Positions 24,842-40,000 of a stretch of DNA of 64,000 bases are shown here, one piece after another. The notes below the pieces were generated by a model that saw only the letters and a list, made by a program, of their open reading frames with translations, was not told the origin of the DNA and did not search any database. Position 1 is the stretch's first letter. Each line of letters starts with the position of its first letter. Source of the DNA: Powellomyces hirtus (lineage: Eukaryota; Chytridiomycota; Chytridiomycetes; Spizellomycetales; Powellomycetaceae). Where the stretch lies: positions 806,001-870,000 of the forward strand of contig JAHLKG010000007.1 in assembly GCA_025526995.1 (NCBI GenBank), given 5' to 3'. The translations under genes were made by a program, and so were the position numbers.

Positions 24842-26957
24842 ATGACCGACAACTCTGCACTTCCACCCTACCCACCTCCGCTCTCAGAAGCTCAGCTGGA
24901 CGAACTCAAAACTCACGCCGTGGATTGGGCCCTCACACACGGACTGGTCGTCCGTGCCCCTACTTCCTCCGGCGCCTCACCTGCCGAAAGCGCGGTGCCG
25001 GCAGTGACGCACGCGCCTGTTGCGCTGTTCCCCTCACCGTTTCCTCGGAAATTATTCGAGCAAGCCTTGGTCCTTCAGCCGCTCTTCAACGAGCTCGTCG
25101 ACAATGTTGCGCGTGACCACGAGTTTTTGACGGAGGTGATGGACAGGTAACCGTCGCGCAACTACTGCTGTCCTGGGATGCCTCCGGTCTGACAAGATGA
25201 CCTTGAATTAGCCTTGCAAAAGTGGACAACTTTACTGGCCGTCTGTACGACATTTATAAGCGCGTTCATGAAGAGGGGATCTCGCAGGTGTGATATGGCA
25301 CGACGCGTCAAAAACAGAGTAGCAAGTTCTAAACTCCGCCTCGGAACGTGCAGTCGATCAGCCTTGGTCTCCACAGATCCGACTACTTGTTGCACGTTCC
25401 AGCCGATGCTCCTAACACCGAACCGGTCCTGCAACAAGTAGAGCTGAACACGATAGCTTCCTCATTTTCGAGCTTGTCACATTTGACCCATGATCTACAC
25501 AGGTAAAGTGTGCAACTATTTTCAAATCAGGTATCCTTGAAATTTACTTTCGGCTTTCAGATTTCTAGCCAAGCGCACTGGCTTCTTCAATGATGCCTCC
25601 CTACCATCACCAGACATAACATTTGATGCGCTACCGGAGAATATCTCCATTCGAAGCATTGCGAAGGGCATCGGAAAAGCCTGGGAGCTTTATGAGGTTC
25701 CAACGTATGTTTTATGCTCTACACACGTGTTCTTCCACTCGAGATGTTCATCCTCGGTCCAGCGCCGTTGCCGTAATGATCGTACAACCAGGAGAACGGA
25801 ACGCGTTTGACCAGCGGTGGATCGAATATAAGTTGTTTGAAGAGTACGTATGTTCGTGACTACTATCTGCAGCTTTAGAAGATTCAGGCTGATTTCCTTC
25901 CACAGATATAACGTGCCTCTTCTGCGATTGTCGCTAGCGGAGATGCTGCAACAATGCAAACTCAATGGAACAGGCAAAAGATTGATGCGGTACGAAGACC
26001 TGCACATACAAAATGGTTCGTCGCCGTGCTTACCAACGGCTCTTTCACAGAGGCAATACCGAAATTGCCGTCGTTTACTACCGCGCTGGTTATGCCCCAA
26101 CAGATTTCCCATCTCAGAAGGTTGGAGCAGTTGCTTACCAGTAGAATGTTGCACATGATACTAAATGTTCGGCGTCTTCAAGGAGTGGGATGCGCGACTT
26201 CTGATTGAGCGTTCAAAAGCCATCAAATGCCCGAACATCGCCCATCATCTTGTCGGAACGAAGAAAGTTCAGCAAATTTTGGCAAAATCAGGCTTAGTGG
26301 AGAGGTAGGCATATGGCAGACTTCTCTTCAAAACAACCTGGGCTCTAAATTCATTGGATTTCAGGTTCATCTTTGATAAGAAGAAAGCAGACGCATTGCG
26401 GGCATCATTCACTGGCTTGTATGAGTTGGACGACACACCAGCTGGTCATGCTGCCGCAAAGATGGCATTGGAGAATCCAGGTCGATTTGTGATGAAACCA
26501 CAAAGAGAAGGGGGAGGTAAAAGCCTAATGAATACCAAGTTATTCATGCTCTCCTTATACTGATCATTGCCTGCAGGTAACAACATCTATGGGGAGGACA
26601 TCCCAGGACACCTCTCCGCTATGAGCGTAACCGAACGCAACGCCTATATTTTGATGGACATGATCCGCCCCCCACAATTGACAAACATTATGGTGCGACA
26701 TGGCGCGCTCATCAAAGGCGAAGTGGTCAGCGAACTGGGTATTTATGGGTTGTGGCTCAGGTAACTTTTGTCACCCTCTATTCTACATTTTGTTGGAGTA
26801 CATGTGATCTAACACGGAATCTCACGTCTGCAGTGACAAAGGCGTAGTACACTTGAACGAGAACGGTGGTCATCTTCTGCGGACTAAGGCTGCCAATTCG
26901 AACGAAGGCGGAGTCGCAGCCGGCTTTGCAGTCTTAGATAGTCCTCTACTTATATGA
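24842..26957 (+). CDS. GSH2: Glutathione synthetase
   Basis: Eleven exons (24842-25146, 25212-25287, 25354-25502, 25561-25704, 25763-25843, 25906-26015, 26053-26120, 26183-26304, 26365-26516, 26577-26760, 26834-26957) give 504 residues, the usual length. Family blocks are in order: [69 protein letters not shown], the Gly-rich ATP-binding loop [16 protein letters not shown], and VVSELGIYG near the end. The enzyme joins gamma-glutamylcysteine and glycine using ATP in the cytosol. The acceptor of intron 6 must be the second AG of CACAGAG to keep the frame. Its stop codon is 32 bp from that of convergent COQ4. Confidence 0.97.
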
Positions 26958-26989
26958 TTGTCAAGTAGATACGGTAGCTACTTCGATAA

Positions 26990-27930
26990 TTAAAGATTCT
27001 CAGGTAGTGGTATGAAGCCTAGTTCCTTTCGCAACTCCGGAAGTGGCTTGTGAAACTGCTCTTCGTAATATATGTTGAGAAGAAACCGACAGCTACTGCC
27101 ACATTGCACTGCCCACGGAACGTAGTCCGAGAACAGCCGTTGCCGCTGCTCTGATGTCAGTTGTAAAGGACCTACGAATGCACTCAACGCCGCCACGGGT
27201 AGACCACTCTGCACCAGCTCCAACCATTTGAGTCCAAGCTCGGCTTCGATAGTGGTTGGTAACCCTGTGAGGGTATGCCAGAAGTCATGTACTTCCCGGT
27301 ATCGTTGCATTACATAGGCAAGCTCATCATCGCCAATGTATTTAACCTGTATGAAAGTCAGCAGCCATTGAACTACAAGCTTCATGCCAATACCGCACTT
27401 ACCGGCACTCGTGTGTCCGGTGAGACGCCTTCCAAGTCCAAGAATCTCACATACTCTCGCCCAAAAGTGCCGTCGTCAAGCGCACGTAATTTGTCCAGGT
27501 CGAGGGTTTGCGTATTGATGAGAGGACGCTCACGAAGGATTCGTCGCCCTATTGGGTCCAAAAGCATTCGATCTCTCATTTTTTCAAGGAAATACGGGCC
27601 GGTTGCTTCCCCAAGATATGCCACAGTTTCTAGTTGCCGGGAGCATTCGTAAATGGCAATATTCGTCCGACACAAATATCAATCAGCCTTTATCCTACCT
27701 TGCTTGGTAGGATCCCTCATCGCGCCCACGGCAGAAGACACTGCTATCCAGGAACGCTCTAAGATCCCTGGAGATCTCCGGGTGTGGCTTTTCGGCTCTG
27801 CGTCGTTTGCATGCTGCTGAGGATACGTACTGTGCGAGCGCACAGCTCCTTGTACCCGTGGAGCGCCGTTGGATAGGATTCTGGAGCAGGTTCTCAGAAA
27901 CCCTTTATCTGCTAGTATTGAGCGGGTCAT
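26990..27930 (-). CDS. COQ4: Ubiquinone biosynthesis protein COQ4
   Basis: Three exons (27930-27699, 27629-27403, 27346-26990) encode 271 residues. The first 45 residues are a basic mitochondrial presequence. The core has DPTKQ, YLGEATGPYFLEKMRDRML, GRRILRERPLI, FGREYVRFLDLEGVSPDTR, and the metal-binding signature HDFWHTLTGLPTTIEAE (H-D-x2-H then Glu after eleven residues). The end is YYEEQF...LGFIP. COQ4 is needed for coenzyme Q synthesis on the matrix face of the inner membrane; recent work assigns it a decarboxylation/hydroxylation step on the ring. The first intron acceptor (CAACTAG) is set by matching the conserved TVAYLGEATG. Confidence 0.95.
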
Positions 27931-28056
27931 GTTGAGTAACGAAATTGTGCACGGCTGGAGGAGGGAAAATCGACGCGTTCCATTACGCGATGTCAAATTC
28001 CGACCTCCAACCTCCAACCTTCAGATCAAAACTAACGCCTTTTGTACTCGTGAGAT

Positions 28057-29986
<1,930 letters not shown>

Positions 29987-29993
29987 ACATGTA

Positions 29994-29999
29994 AATAAA
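29994..29999 (+). terminator. Candidate polyadenylation signal AATAAA
   Basis: AATAAA occurs 8 bp after the TTLL1 stop codon, in an A-rich stretch, and could direct cleavage before the convergent uL10m gene. Position and motif only; not otherwise supported. Confidence 0.35.
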
Positions 30000-30067
30000 A
30001 AAAGCTCAATGAGAGGCCGTATATTAGAAAAATTCATTGGAACCCCTCGTGGTGTGTAAGTCGTTCA

Positions 30068-30930
30068 TTATTGTTTCGGCGTATCGCTTGGATTCGTGTC
30101 GTCTCCCTTCAGGGCCTGCTCATGTTGATGCAGAGTTGTCAGAAGCGATTGGGGTGTGCGTTGCAGCAGGCCAAGTAGAGCCTGGGCTGGTTGACTCAGT
30201 AAGCCGACTAATTCCGCTCGAAGCTGACCCAGCGGTGGGAGATTTATGACATCCTTCAAGGTGTCTGCTGTAAGGACCCCGTTGTCGAACTTGGCTCCCA
30301 CTACCAGAAGCTTTGATTTGTACCGAGCAGCCACATCCGCAAAGTCTTTTGCCATAGTCGGGCGCTCAAGGTCGCTTGCATTTGAAAAGACCACACAGCA
30401 TGGTCCTGCGAAGAGCTGCTTCATCTGTCGTAGTCCACGCCCGCCGACTTTGGCGGCTTCCAGCTGTTGTACGTGCTTTTCGATCACAGCTCCAAAGACC
30501 TTATTCCGAACCGTGGTAATGACGAAGCCCTTTTCCCGAAAGTCATTCTTCAGAGCGTTGTACTCCTGAGACGTCAAGTTGTTGTTCTGCAAGACGAATA
30601 CAACTCGCGAGCCAACAATTTCCTGATACTGCTCAAACAGATACAGTCGTCGTAGGTCGACCGGATTGCCCCGTCGGGAGAGCTTCGCGTTCGCAAAAAC
30701 CTCACGAGCTCGCTCTGGCGATAGTATTCCATTGACTGTTGCATCTGTGATCATAGAGAAATAAATATGAACGTTCTCGCACTGTTTTGACTATGCAAAC
30801 ATACATGAGCGGGTTCCCAGGGCCTGGCACACTGGCCTCACTGGGAGACTATTCAGTGCCAGAAAAGGTTAGCTCCTGTCAAAATAAATGTGCGCAACCC
30901 AAAGCAGTCTTACATTCTGAAGAACGACAT
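30068..30930 (-). CDS. Mitochondrial ribosomal protein uL10m
   Basis: Three exons (30930-30914, 30848-30805, 30744-30068) give 245 residues. The first two small exons encode a mitochondrial presequence (MSFFRILPVRPVCQALGTRSY) with a likely cleavage site around R-S-Y-A-T. The third carries the uL10 domain: YLFEQYQEIVGSRVVFVLQNNNLTSQEYNALKNDFREKGF, then MKQLFAGPCCVVFSNASD and LLVVGAKFDNGVL. It forms the base of the mitoribosomal stalk. An in-frame ATG at 30754 exists, but it lies inside what looks like the pyrimidine-rich end of an intron (TTATTTCTCTATGATCACAG), so the three-exon model is preferred. Confidence 0.85.
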
Positions 30931-31141
30931 GACTTCCTATGTTCACCAAACTCCCTCGCTTCGTTGCTCCACTTCCGGAGATCAGCATGAAATGTCTGGA
31001 AAAGCTTCGGCGGTTGTTCGTTCGAATCACCTGACCTGCCTGGTCATCATCGGACACGTGACTGATGGAGCGTTGAACAGTTGCGAGGTTTGACGACGGG
31101 CGACAGTTCCCCGAAATCTTGGATGCAAAGTGGAGGGCAAG

Positions 31142-34100
31142 ATGGGTGATCAACAAGCAACTGCAGAGGCACTGGTCCTACTGAATGCCGCAAGGACTGT
31201 TTTAGACTCTAGCCAACGGGTTGCGGTCCTGCATCAACTTCACGAACTACTCAAACGAGAACCCTCACTGCTCCCAACATTCTTTCCACATGCATTGGGA
31301 TTGGCTGTGGATACGTCGCCCGACTTGCGGATAGGTCTGACGAGGCTAATCGAGGATACCGTATGTCGAATGAGTGTGCCCGATGAAGTCAAACTGTTAG
31401 GTAGGTTACCGTTACGACACATCGCATCATCTCCTCGGCGCATACGCAGGCTTCCGTAGTTCTTGAGGATTATCACTGCCTTATGACAAGTCACCACCGG
31501 AAAAAGAAAACGTCATTGACATGTTAGGAACCAAACGGGCCGAAAACATGCTAAAGATAGCAATCTATTCTGTAATAGTGGCCGCACGTAGTGTTGAGGC
31601 TCTGTCGTTTCTCATGAGTGACGGAAACCCCGCCGTTCTGAAGCGTGTAATACGGTGTTCGACCAGCATATACCCATTCTTATTCAAATGGCTGTGAGTA
31701 AAAAAAAAGCTCGGATTTGATCAATGAAACTTTTCATGATCGTTGATGTGGACTTTGGCGATTAGTTGCAGACTCCCTGCTGATGCCACAGTCTGGCAAG
31801 GTATTGCTGGACTGAAAGTCAAGGCGTTCGCAATGCTGGGGCACATGAACGACGGTGTCAAAGAAAGCGTGCTGCGCTTTCTTCATAAGCTCATTATCGT
31901 ACAATCACCTAGAGACGCTGCGGCGGTAAGTGCCCCTTTGTTCATCTAGCCAGCGTCAGGATGCGAGAGTTGAATCATGATGATAGATATCCACCGGGAC
32001 CGATAGCGTGTCTATTGACATGATTCCCCCAAATCATCCATTCATCAACCCGCAAGAACTCAATGCTGAAGCTGTTGGGCTTTTCAGCCGACTGCAGTCT
32101 TATTTGACCTCCCCATCCACGTGAGTTTCACATGCTGACTTATAATTCAATGCGCTTTTGCGGGCGCATATATATGCAATCAACCGTTGTGTTGCTCACC
32201 CGAGGGTTTTGTTTCGCAGTTCGGCGGGTCCTCTGACTGCGAATATCAACTGCATGCTTGCTTTGAGCAAAGCACGACCTCAGTACTTGCAGCCAATGCT
32301 TACAACCCTGGTTCAGTGGACTAGTGTGGCGCCTCCGTTATCACAAGTACAGCGGAAAAGTGTTGAGAGGACCATTAAAGTTGCCTTGATAGCCACTTTG
32401 AGGTAAAGCCAATATCACGTCGAATCTTGTGAGGCCGCGCTGATAACCCGCCTTTGTAGGTCTCCTGCAGCAGCGGCATACGCGGAGATTCTGACACAAG
32501 CGCTTATGTTACTGGGCGCGAAGCCCCATGAATTGCAGAGTGCGAGAAGGAGAGAATTAAAACGTGCTGCGCCGCCCGCTTCTCAGCAGCCAGACGGGGA
32601 TATCAAGCGAATGCGGGTTGATACGCCGCCCGAGTACAAACCACCAGTGATGGCGCCTCGACGCGCAGATAGACCGATGGAGGCCTGGAACTCGTTAGAT
32701 ATCTCCAACCTGCCCTCGACGCTTGTCGCCGAGCTTGTTGTCCAAGTTATCGCATCATGCAGTCAATCACGATGGGAGGAGGGGCTCGAGGTAAAGCGCC
32801 AAAATGATTGGTTTCAAACTCAGCTACCAAGTCTAACGGTGGTTGCAAAAAAGAAATTCCGTCAGGTAGCCAGTGCTGCATTGCTCGTCCAAGACCGTTC
32901 TCAAAGCGTTCAGACCGATCTGCTGATTCCTTCATCAGTGGCGCACGTCACATCGGACAATATTCCGATTCCGGTCAAAGTGGAAGATGCCGACGTAGTG
33001 CAGCGCATAGATCCACTTGCCAGCTCGCATTTTGATGATTCTGAGACAGACGTGTATGTGGCTCAGATCACACCCAAAAAACCATCATCAGAGCCGTCCA
33101 CTCCTGTCTCGAGTGAAGGGACAGATGCACAGGTTCCGCCATCAGAATCAACTGTTGCGACGCCGACAGTACAATTAGAACTGCAGGAAAAGGGAGATTC
33201 CGAACTGAACTCAGATCAACGAACAGCATCAGCGGTTGCTGCTCTTCAGCGAATACTGGGGCTTGAAAGTCTGTTTGCAACTGAGGGTCACACCATGCCT
33301 AGTTGTGGGGAAGATTGTGGATTCCAAAGCTTGTCGGCTGCGAGAACTGGTTGGATGCAGGTTCTCTCACGCCTAACAGCTTCTGTCGATGTAGCAACAA
33401 GTGGCACGAGAGGCACACCGCCTTTGGAAGAGAGTGACCTCAAGCAGGTAGTAGTCGATGCGTTGCTAGAAGATTTCCGCAACAGGTCAGTGGACTATGC
33501 GCGTTTGACATTGAAGTCAATTGCCTAACTTATAATGTACAGGCACGACCTTGCTGTGACGTGGCTGCATCACATATGGGTGGAAGATGAGCGAAAGAAC
33601 CAGCAATGCATACAGCTAGATACTGACGGCATCCCCCGCAGAGAATATGCGAAGTGGTTTCACCTACTTTTGGAAGCGCTCAGCGAAAAGCTAGAGCCAA
33701 AGGACAAGACCTTTACCAAGTTTCTGATAGATGTGCCCGAAGTCACTGTAGAGGCTATCGATAAACTTGTTCGGAAGCATTGCGAAAATGAGGAACGAAT
33801 GCAACTGGGGTTGTTCACCCTTCAAGGGCTGATAAATTATCGACCCGCCGTTCGTGAGCAAAGCCTACGCATGCTCCTTGATTATTCCATCAACCCCATC
33901 AAACTGACTCGGGCCACCGCTATCGTCATGTGCAAGCGTTTTTTCGGCGAAAATCGCGTCATTGGACCACAGATCGAGAGTTTTGCCTTGGATTGCATCA
34001 ATCGGCTATCTGGTCCTGCCCCAGTATCAACAACCACAGATGAAAAGCAGGATTCCCCCGACCACGCCGCGCCAAATGGTGGCAATGCTACCGCGGAGAA

Positions 34101-35831
34101 TTCGCCTGGTACATTGCCTGAGTTCAAGTCCACGGATTCGATGGATGTCGAGTCCATTGCAGATAAGATAGAAAATGGCAGCACACAGGGGGTTGTGGTC
34201 CCTGGAGAATGGACTGAGCTGGACGTAGTTCGACACTTGGAGCTTTATTTTGCACTATGCAGCAAGAAGCACGATCTCCTCTTACGGTAGGGAACGCGGT
34301 CGATTTTAATGACGAAGCGAAATAAGCCTTGGCTGACCTGAATGTTGTCACATGCAGAATCTTTGAGTTGTACAAAGTTCTGTCGCCATCCGTACAGCAC
34401 GCTGTACGTAGTAGTATTCAGCCTCTCATCAAAGCACTGGCGGCCCAGCCCCTCCGACTCTTGCCCTTGATCCGTGCATTCCCAGACGGCTCTGATCCCC
34501 TGATTCTGCGTGTTCTAATCACAATGACGGAAAAGGAATTGCCATCCGCGCAACTAGTTGGATTAGTGCGCAATGCATTTGTGCAGAAGAATCTGGATGC
34601 CAGGTTCTTGATACCCGTTCTATCTGGGCTTGATAGGGTTAGTCTCCACTTGCTTTGGAAACTTCAAAGTCCGCATCATATCAATTCCTTCTCGCCCTTT
34701 ATAGAATGAGGTGCTACAACACCTCTCACGGATAGTTCTATTACTAGACGGCACAGAACCTCAACGGAAAGTGGTTCGCGACGCATTTTTGCGCCTTGTT
34801 GACAGCCCGAGCGTTATGAATGCCGCGGCATCCGCTACTGGCGCGTGTCCTATTACTGTGGCTGGAGCAGACCGCTCTGCCATAGCCCATCATGGAGGAG
34901 CTGGCTCACCTTTGTCGCCATCAGAGCTTCTTGTTGCCTTGCATAACATGGACGACGTTGTTGGTCTGAAACGCGCCGTAGAAGGTATGTTGTGGGAGTT
35001 TTTGAACTCTCTCCTACCGTAGCAAGTTAACTGAGCATTCTGTGCAGCCACGAATATTTGTTTCTCCTGCCAAACGGTGTTCAAGCAAGAAGTTCTTGCC
35101 GTTGTTCTTCAACAGCTGGTCGATCAATCGAAGCTTCCAACGCTTTTCATGAGAACAGTCATCCAAAGTGTCAACCAATACTCTGGCCTGGTCAGCTTTG
35201 TGGCAAACATACTGTTGAAACTCATCAACAAGAAGGTTTGGACTATGCCCAAGCTCTGGGATGGATTTGTCCGATGTTGCACAGTAAGTACGCGACATGC
35301 CTTCATTCCTGCTGTTGATTGGAAAGTCTATTATGTGGTGGGATTGTGGTTGATTATCTGTGGTTTGTGGAGAAATCCTTCTGGGCGTCCCCTTGTATCT
35401 GTACCCTTGTTGAGCAATACATGCTGGGTTGCTGAACCCGTCACCGACACGTCGAATTGCTTACGTATCACCGTTTCGGAGATGCCACGTGATTCTGTGG
35501 CTTGCGCCGTGACTGACCCCGTCATTTCCCCTCTGAATAGATGATGTTCCCCGCGTCAATACACCTGCTGCAAAGTCTTCCACGACCACCGGCTATGGAT
35601 GCACTCAAACGATCCCCAAAGCTAAAGGCCAGTGTTGTGCAACATCTTGCACAGCTGAAGCCAGATCAGCGATCGAGGCGAGATATGTTACAATTGGCGT
35701 CATTAGTAGAGGATGATAATGTGCAGGTGAAAGCTGAAAAATCCAATGCAAAGGCTGAGCCGAGAGAAACCGGTGTAGAAGTCACATCCGAGATGGATGA
35801 TGGTCGATCTAATGACGCCGAGGCTCAATGA
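31142..35831 (+). CDS. Symplekin/PTA1, mRNA 3'-end processing scaffold
   Basis: Eleven exons (31142-31400, 31528-31693, 31772-31925, 31987-32120, 32220-32402, 32460-33485, 33543-34286, 34358-34637, 34705-34984, 35048-35283, 35541-35831) give 1250 residues. The N-terminal HEAT repeats (ALSFLMSDGNPAVLKRVIRCSTSIYP; NDGVKESVLRFLHKLI; IPPNHPFINPQELNAEA) and the C-terminal symplekin domain (ICFSCQTVFKQEVLAVVLQQLVDQ; LPTLFMRTVIQS; KVWTMPKLWDGFVRCC) are clear. A disordered linker of about 250 residues lies between. Symplekin holds together the cleavage and polyadenylation machinery and binds Ssu72. The last intron (257 nt) is the longest in the gene. Confidence 0.95.
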
Positions 35832-35973
35832 CATTATCACACAACCCCCTTGTAAATACACAGTTCGTATATCGATAGCATGAAATATCATCACGTGGTC
35901 GAAGAGCATCAAATGGGAACGTGGTTCCTTCGCTTGTGGAAACGTCGAGTTCATGCACAATCATAGACATGCA

Positions 35974-36992
35974 ATGAGTTCCATAGGAGAAGCAGTTCTC
36001 ATCAAGCAAGGCGCTGAAGCGGTAACAATTCTGTCGCAATAATCTGCAAAATGGAATCCCCACTTATACGAAACATAGCGAGTTTACAAAATGCCGTTTG
36101 CTCCTGGTCGGCCGGCGATAGTGAAGGAACGCTTCAAGAAGTCGTATAGACATCCAATACTAGACGAAAAACTGACGACGAGGCGGGTCATACAGGTCCG
36201 GCTGCATATTGAGAAATCCTATGCAAAGACGCTAATTGCGATTAATGAACGTAGGAGGCCCGCTGCCTGCACCGTATGCGCCGCGCTGGTGTCGATACCC
36301 CCACCGTATACCTCGTCGACGTGAAAGCCAGCACGATTTACATGGAATATGTAGACGGAACCAGTGTCCGTGATTTCATCAGCAGTCAGGGTCAGCTGGT
36401 TGAAGACATTGGTATATGCCATAGATCGCCGTTGAAGACCTCTCAACACTCTCTGATATTACTTTTCTTAGAAATCAAGTTAGCACAAAGCATAGGGAAG
36501 AGTTTGGGGATCATGCATGATCTGGACATCGTGCATGGGGACCTTACAACATCAAACATGATGATTCGCACGGAATCACAATCAGTGGTAGGACTTGGTG
36601 TACTGGCACTTAGGTGTACGGAAAGGAGCCAAGCTGACTGTGTTTTGCAGGTTATGATCGACTTTGGGTTGAGCGCGGTCTCCTCAATGGTTGAGGATAA
36701 AGCTGTAGATCTCTATGTGCTTGAGAGAGCATTGATAAGTACCCATCCCGACACCGACAGGCTGGTGTGTAAAACGACTGTGAGGAAGGAAAATGGTGAA
36801 TTGACTATTAAGACCATACTATAGTTCCAGACAATTCTGAAGCACTACGGCAGAAGCTCAAAGGGTGGAAAGATTGTGCTGAAAAAGTTGGAAGAAGGTC
36901 AGTCACACATGCCCTCCCATGCTGGGCGAATCATCACTCAACCAATCTCGACAGTGCGGAGAAGAGGACGCAAGCGAACTGCTTTCGGATAG
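35974..36992 (+). CDS. BUD32: KEOPS kinase BUD32/PRPK
   Basis: Seven exons (35974-36021, 36079-36195, 36255-36411, 36472-36587, 36651-36764, 36825-36897, 36955-36992) encode 220 residues. The small atypical kinase has IKQGAEARVYK, the ATP-binding Lys region AIVKERFKKSYRHPILDEKL, IYMEYVDGTSVRDFI, catalytic loop HGDLTTSNMM, MIDFGLS, and the family's basic C-terminus VRRRGRKRTAFG. BUD32 is an ATPase/kinase of the KEOPS complex that makes t6A at tRNA position 37. It lies 142 bp after symplekin on the same strand with no sign of co-transcription. Confidence 0.95.
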
Positions 36993-37066
36993 ATGATATC
37001 ATATCGAAGATTTATTTATGTAGCATTTGCAAATTCATTTATGTACAACACCCAGCTATACTGCAT

Positions 37067-40000
37067 CTATGAGTTTCTTGGCCTTACGAAGGCTATCAAT
37101 TCTCCGGCGGTCCCCACCCCACTGTCCACCCCACCTCTGACCCGTAGATCAGTGACTTCCTGACCTGGGCCATGTTTAGTCAAATCCGCTCCTTCGCCCA
37201 TAATGGAGATTTTCAATTTTGGCAGAGTGGTTTTCCCACAAACTATGGGGACGCAATTGTAGGTTACGACCATGGAACTTAACGGTAGTAATCGTGCTTG
37301 AGTTTGCTTGTATCCGCTGAAAACAAAGCCATCCGTGACTTCCATGTTCATCGAGAGATGGTGTGTGGCCAAGGATAGATTGTATAATGTGTACGTTACG
37401 GTGAAGGGCTCGGTGTAAAAGATCAAGGGAGGAATATCTGAACAAGGAACTTTAATATGAGTGGCGTGTTCATTAAAGTCACAACCCGCCCCTTGACTTA
37501 CCAATGCATGCGCAAACTGAATCATGAGAAATTTTCAGCTTCGGTAGACATATTCTTGTCTCAACCCAGGAGGTGCTGTTTCGGTTTGGCACTTTCCTAA
37601 AAGCTCAACAAGTTAGAGCAAGTAGCAGACATCAATCACTGACATGACGCGCACCTTCGCCACCGAACGCCTACTTCGCCCAGGGGTATCGGAGACACCT
37701 CCGCCATTGGATCGATGGCGGCAACGACTCGGAACACTCGGCTGTGAACATATCCAGCTTTCCACACTTGGGACGATCATCAGTGGTTAGCATAAAGGGT
37801 TCTTAGAAACGGACCAAATCGATAAGCTGCACTACCTTCTCCATTGGGATTGGATGTGCTCGTGTTCGTGACGGGTGCTACTTGAACACTACGTACTCCG
37901 ACGGTCTGATCCAGATGATGATCCAAGTAAGCATTTCGACAAAACTCTATGCTGTATAAAACGGAATTCATACCTCATCGATCGCCTGTGTGAACATGAC
38001 TTCAGTGACTTCCAGTTCCCAAGGACCAGGGCATACAATCTTCAGCCCGATATTGCGGAGATGCATCATGTCCAGCTTCCCATCCTGACTTCGAGCGGAG
38101 AAGAGTCCAGCTTCCCCGGCGTCGAAGGGAGCTCCAAACTCCACTGTCTCTTTAAATTCGGGGGTGAATGGGGCCACGAATGGTATCCGTACTGGTTCAT
38201 TTTTGCGGAAGAAGAATTCTGGGTGGGTGGCAGGTGTCGCCTTCTCAGGACTCGTGGGAGATGTGGCAGTACGGCTAATGGAACGGTAGTTCACAATGTT
38301 GTACATGACCCGTTCCCCAGCATTCTCCGTACATTTAAGCCAAAATCGACGGGAAACTCGGGCATGTGCTGGTATCACCCCCAGATGAATGAGGTTGATG
38401 GCGTTGTGATCGTTTCCTGGAAGTGTTGGGCTCTCCAAGTGGTTCGTTTGCTGTTTTATGTAACTTGTGGCATCCAGCCCATCTGCCCCTGAACTTCTAA
38501 ATTCAACATCGAGGAATGCCTCGACGTCCTCAAATTCTTCATTGACAACCTCCACGTCAACCTCGTATTCTTCGTTTATCAGTCCGGGAGGTGCGTGATT
38601 CAGCTGTATGGTGAGATTCGGTTGTTTTCTGATTACTCGCAGGACTGATTGTTCACCCGATCCGTCTAACATCGTCCAACGATTGATCCCCGCCTCGTCG
38701 CCATCACCACTATACCATTTTCGCCTGGTACTGGTGTCTTCAGATCGCTCTCCAATCTTGTAGACCAGAATGAGAGACCCTTCCCCGGCAGTCACAACAA
38801 TGGATACAGCCGAAATCTTTAAGTCCATTCCTTCCCCAGGTGTAACAGTACCCTCCAGAACCTTGCTCATTCCGGGCTGGAAATCCAAATCGATCGCCTT
38901 TGAGTAGACTTCGCGGCCTTCCTCAACAGTGGTAAGACTGCAATCAGTGCAATCCACCCATTGGATTTCCCGGGCCTTTGCGATGCCATCAGCGTTTGAA
39001 TCAGAAAAAACGTGATCAAATCGGCTATCAGAAAATGCGATTTGAACCCGTGAGATACGAATGGCGACAGGTGGGGACTTTGAAGACGCGGCCTTCAAAC
39101 AGATCTGAAATGGAGCGGCAACCCCGACATATGTACTGTGCTTTCGAAATTGTACCGTGCATAGCAGAAATCCCTCCAGCTGGTCCATGTCGACAATGAC
39201 TTTGATGCCATTGCTGGGATTTGAGCCTTCGCCACGAATTACGCTGAGAAGCTCTTGCAATACTGCTTTCCGCTCGGACTCCCCATCTGGTCCGGGTTTC
39301 GACATTCTTTCATTCAGAAGTTCGACCAGGCACTCAGCCACGGTTTCCCAGCGTCCCAGAGTGCGCGCACATTGAGCACTAGATCGAAGAACATCTCGCA
39401 GAACACTCGGCCAATGCTCCTTCCTGTACGTTTTGCCGATGCGTTCAAAGAACTTCAGAGCCATCTCATACTTTCCGCTTTGCTCATACACCCTAGCAAT
39501 CTCAGATGCGAGGAAGAGAGTCATGCGCCCAGCTCGATGCTTTTTAAACTGTTCGTATGATTTTGTGAGCAATTCGATCACAAAGGTGGCATGATCAACA
39601 TCTCGCTCCGAGCCAAGCGATGACTCGTAACTCTGAGGATGAGTCGATGTGGAAGACATGAGTGGGGAAAACGGTGATGAGGGGATATCCGCTGGAGGTG
39701 ACAGACCGACCAGGTTAATTCCAGAAACAGGCCAGAGTATGGTGGCAGTAGCATTTCATACCATAAATTCGACTGTGACCAGCTCGAGCGCCAGTTGCTG
39801 CTGATGGAGGGGGCGGCGGGGCTGACGTGATAGCCTGAGTGTAACTTTAGTCTACGCACAGGAATACGTCCACGCGGGTCGTGAATGATATTGTGGCCTC
39901 TCAGCAAGGAGCTTCTTACTTTCTCAGCGTCTCTAAATTTCTTCCATCGTTCCTCGGCACAGCTTGCAGCGATGAAGTAGTAATAACCAGCATGTTGTAC

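Noticed and set aside
37906..37973. Acceptor directly at CATAGAG, which would make a 29-nt intron in TRAPPC11.
   Set aside because: Too short to splice; the GATCAG acceptor 39 bases further gives a 68-nt intron in the right phase.
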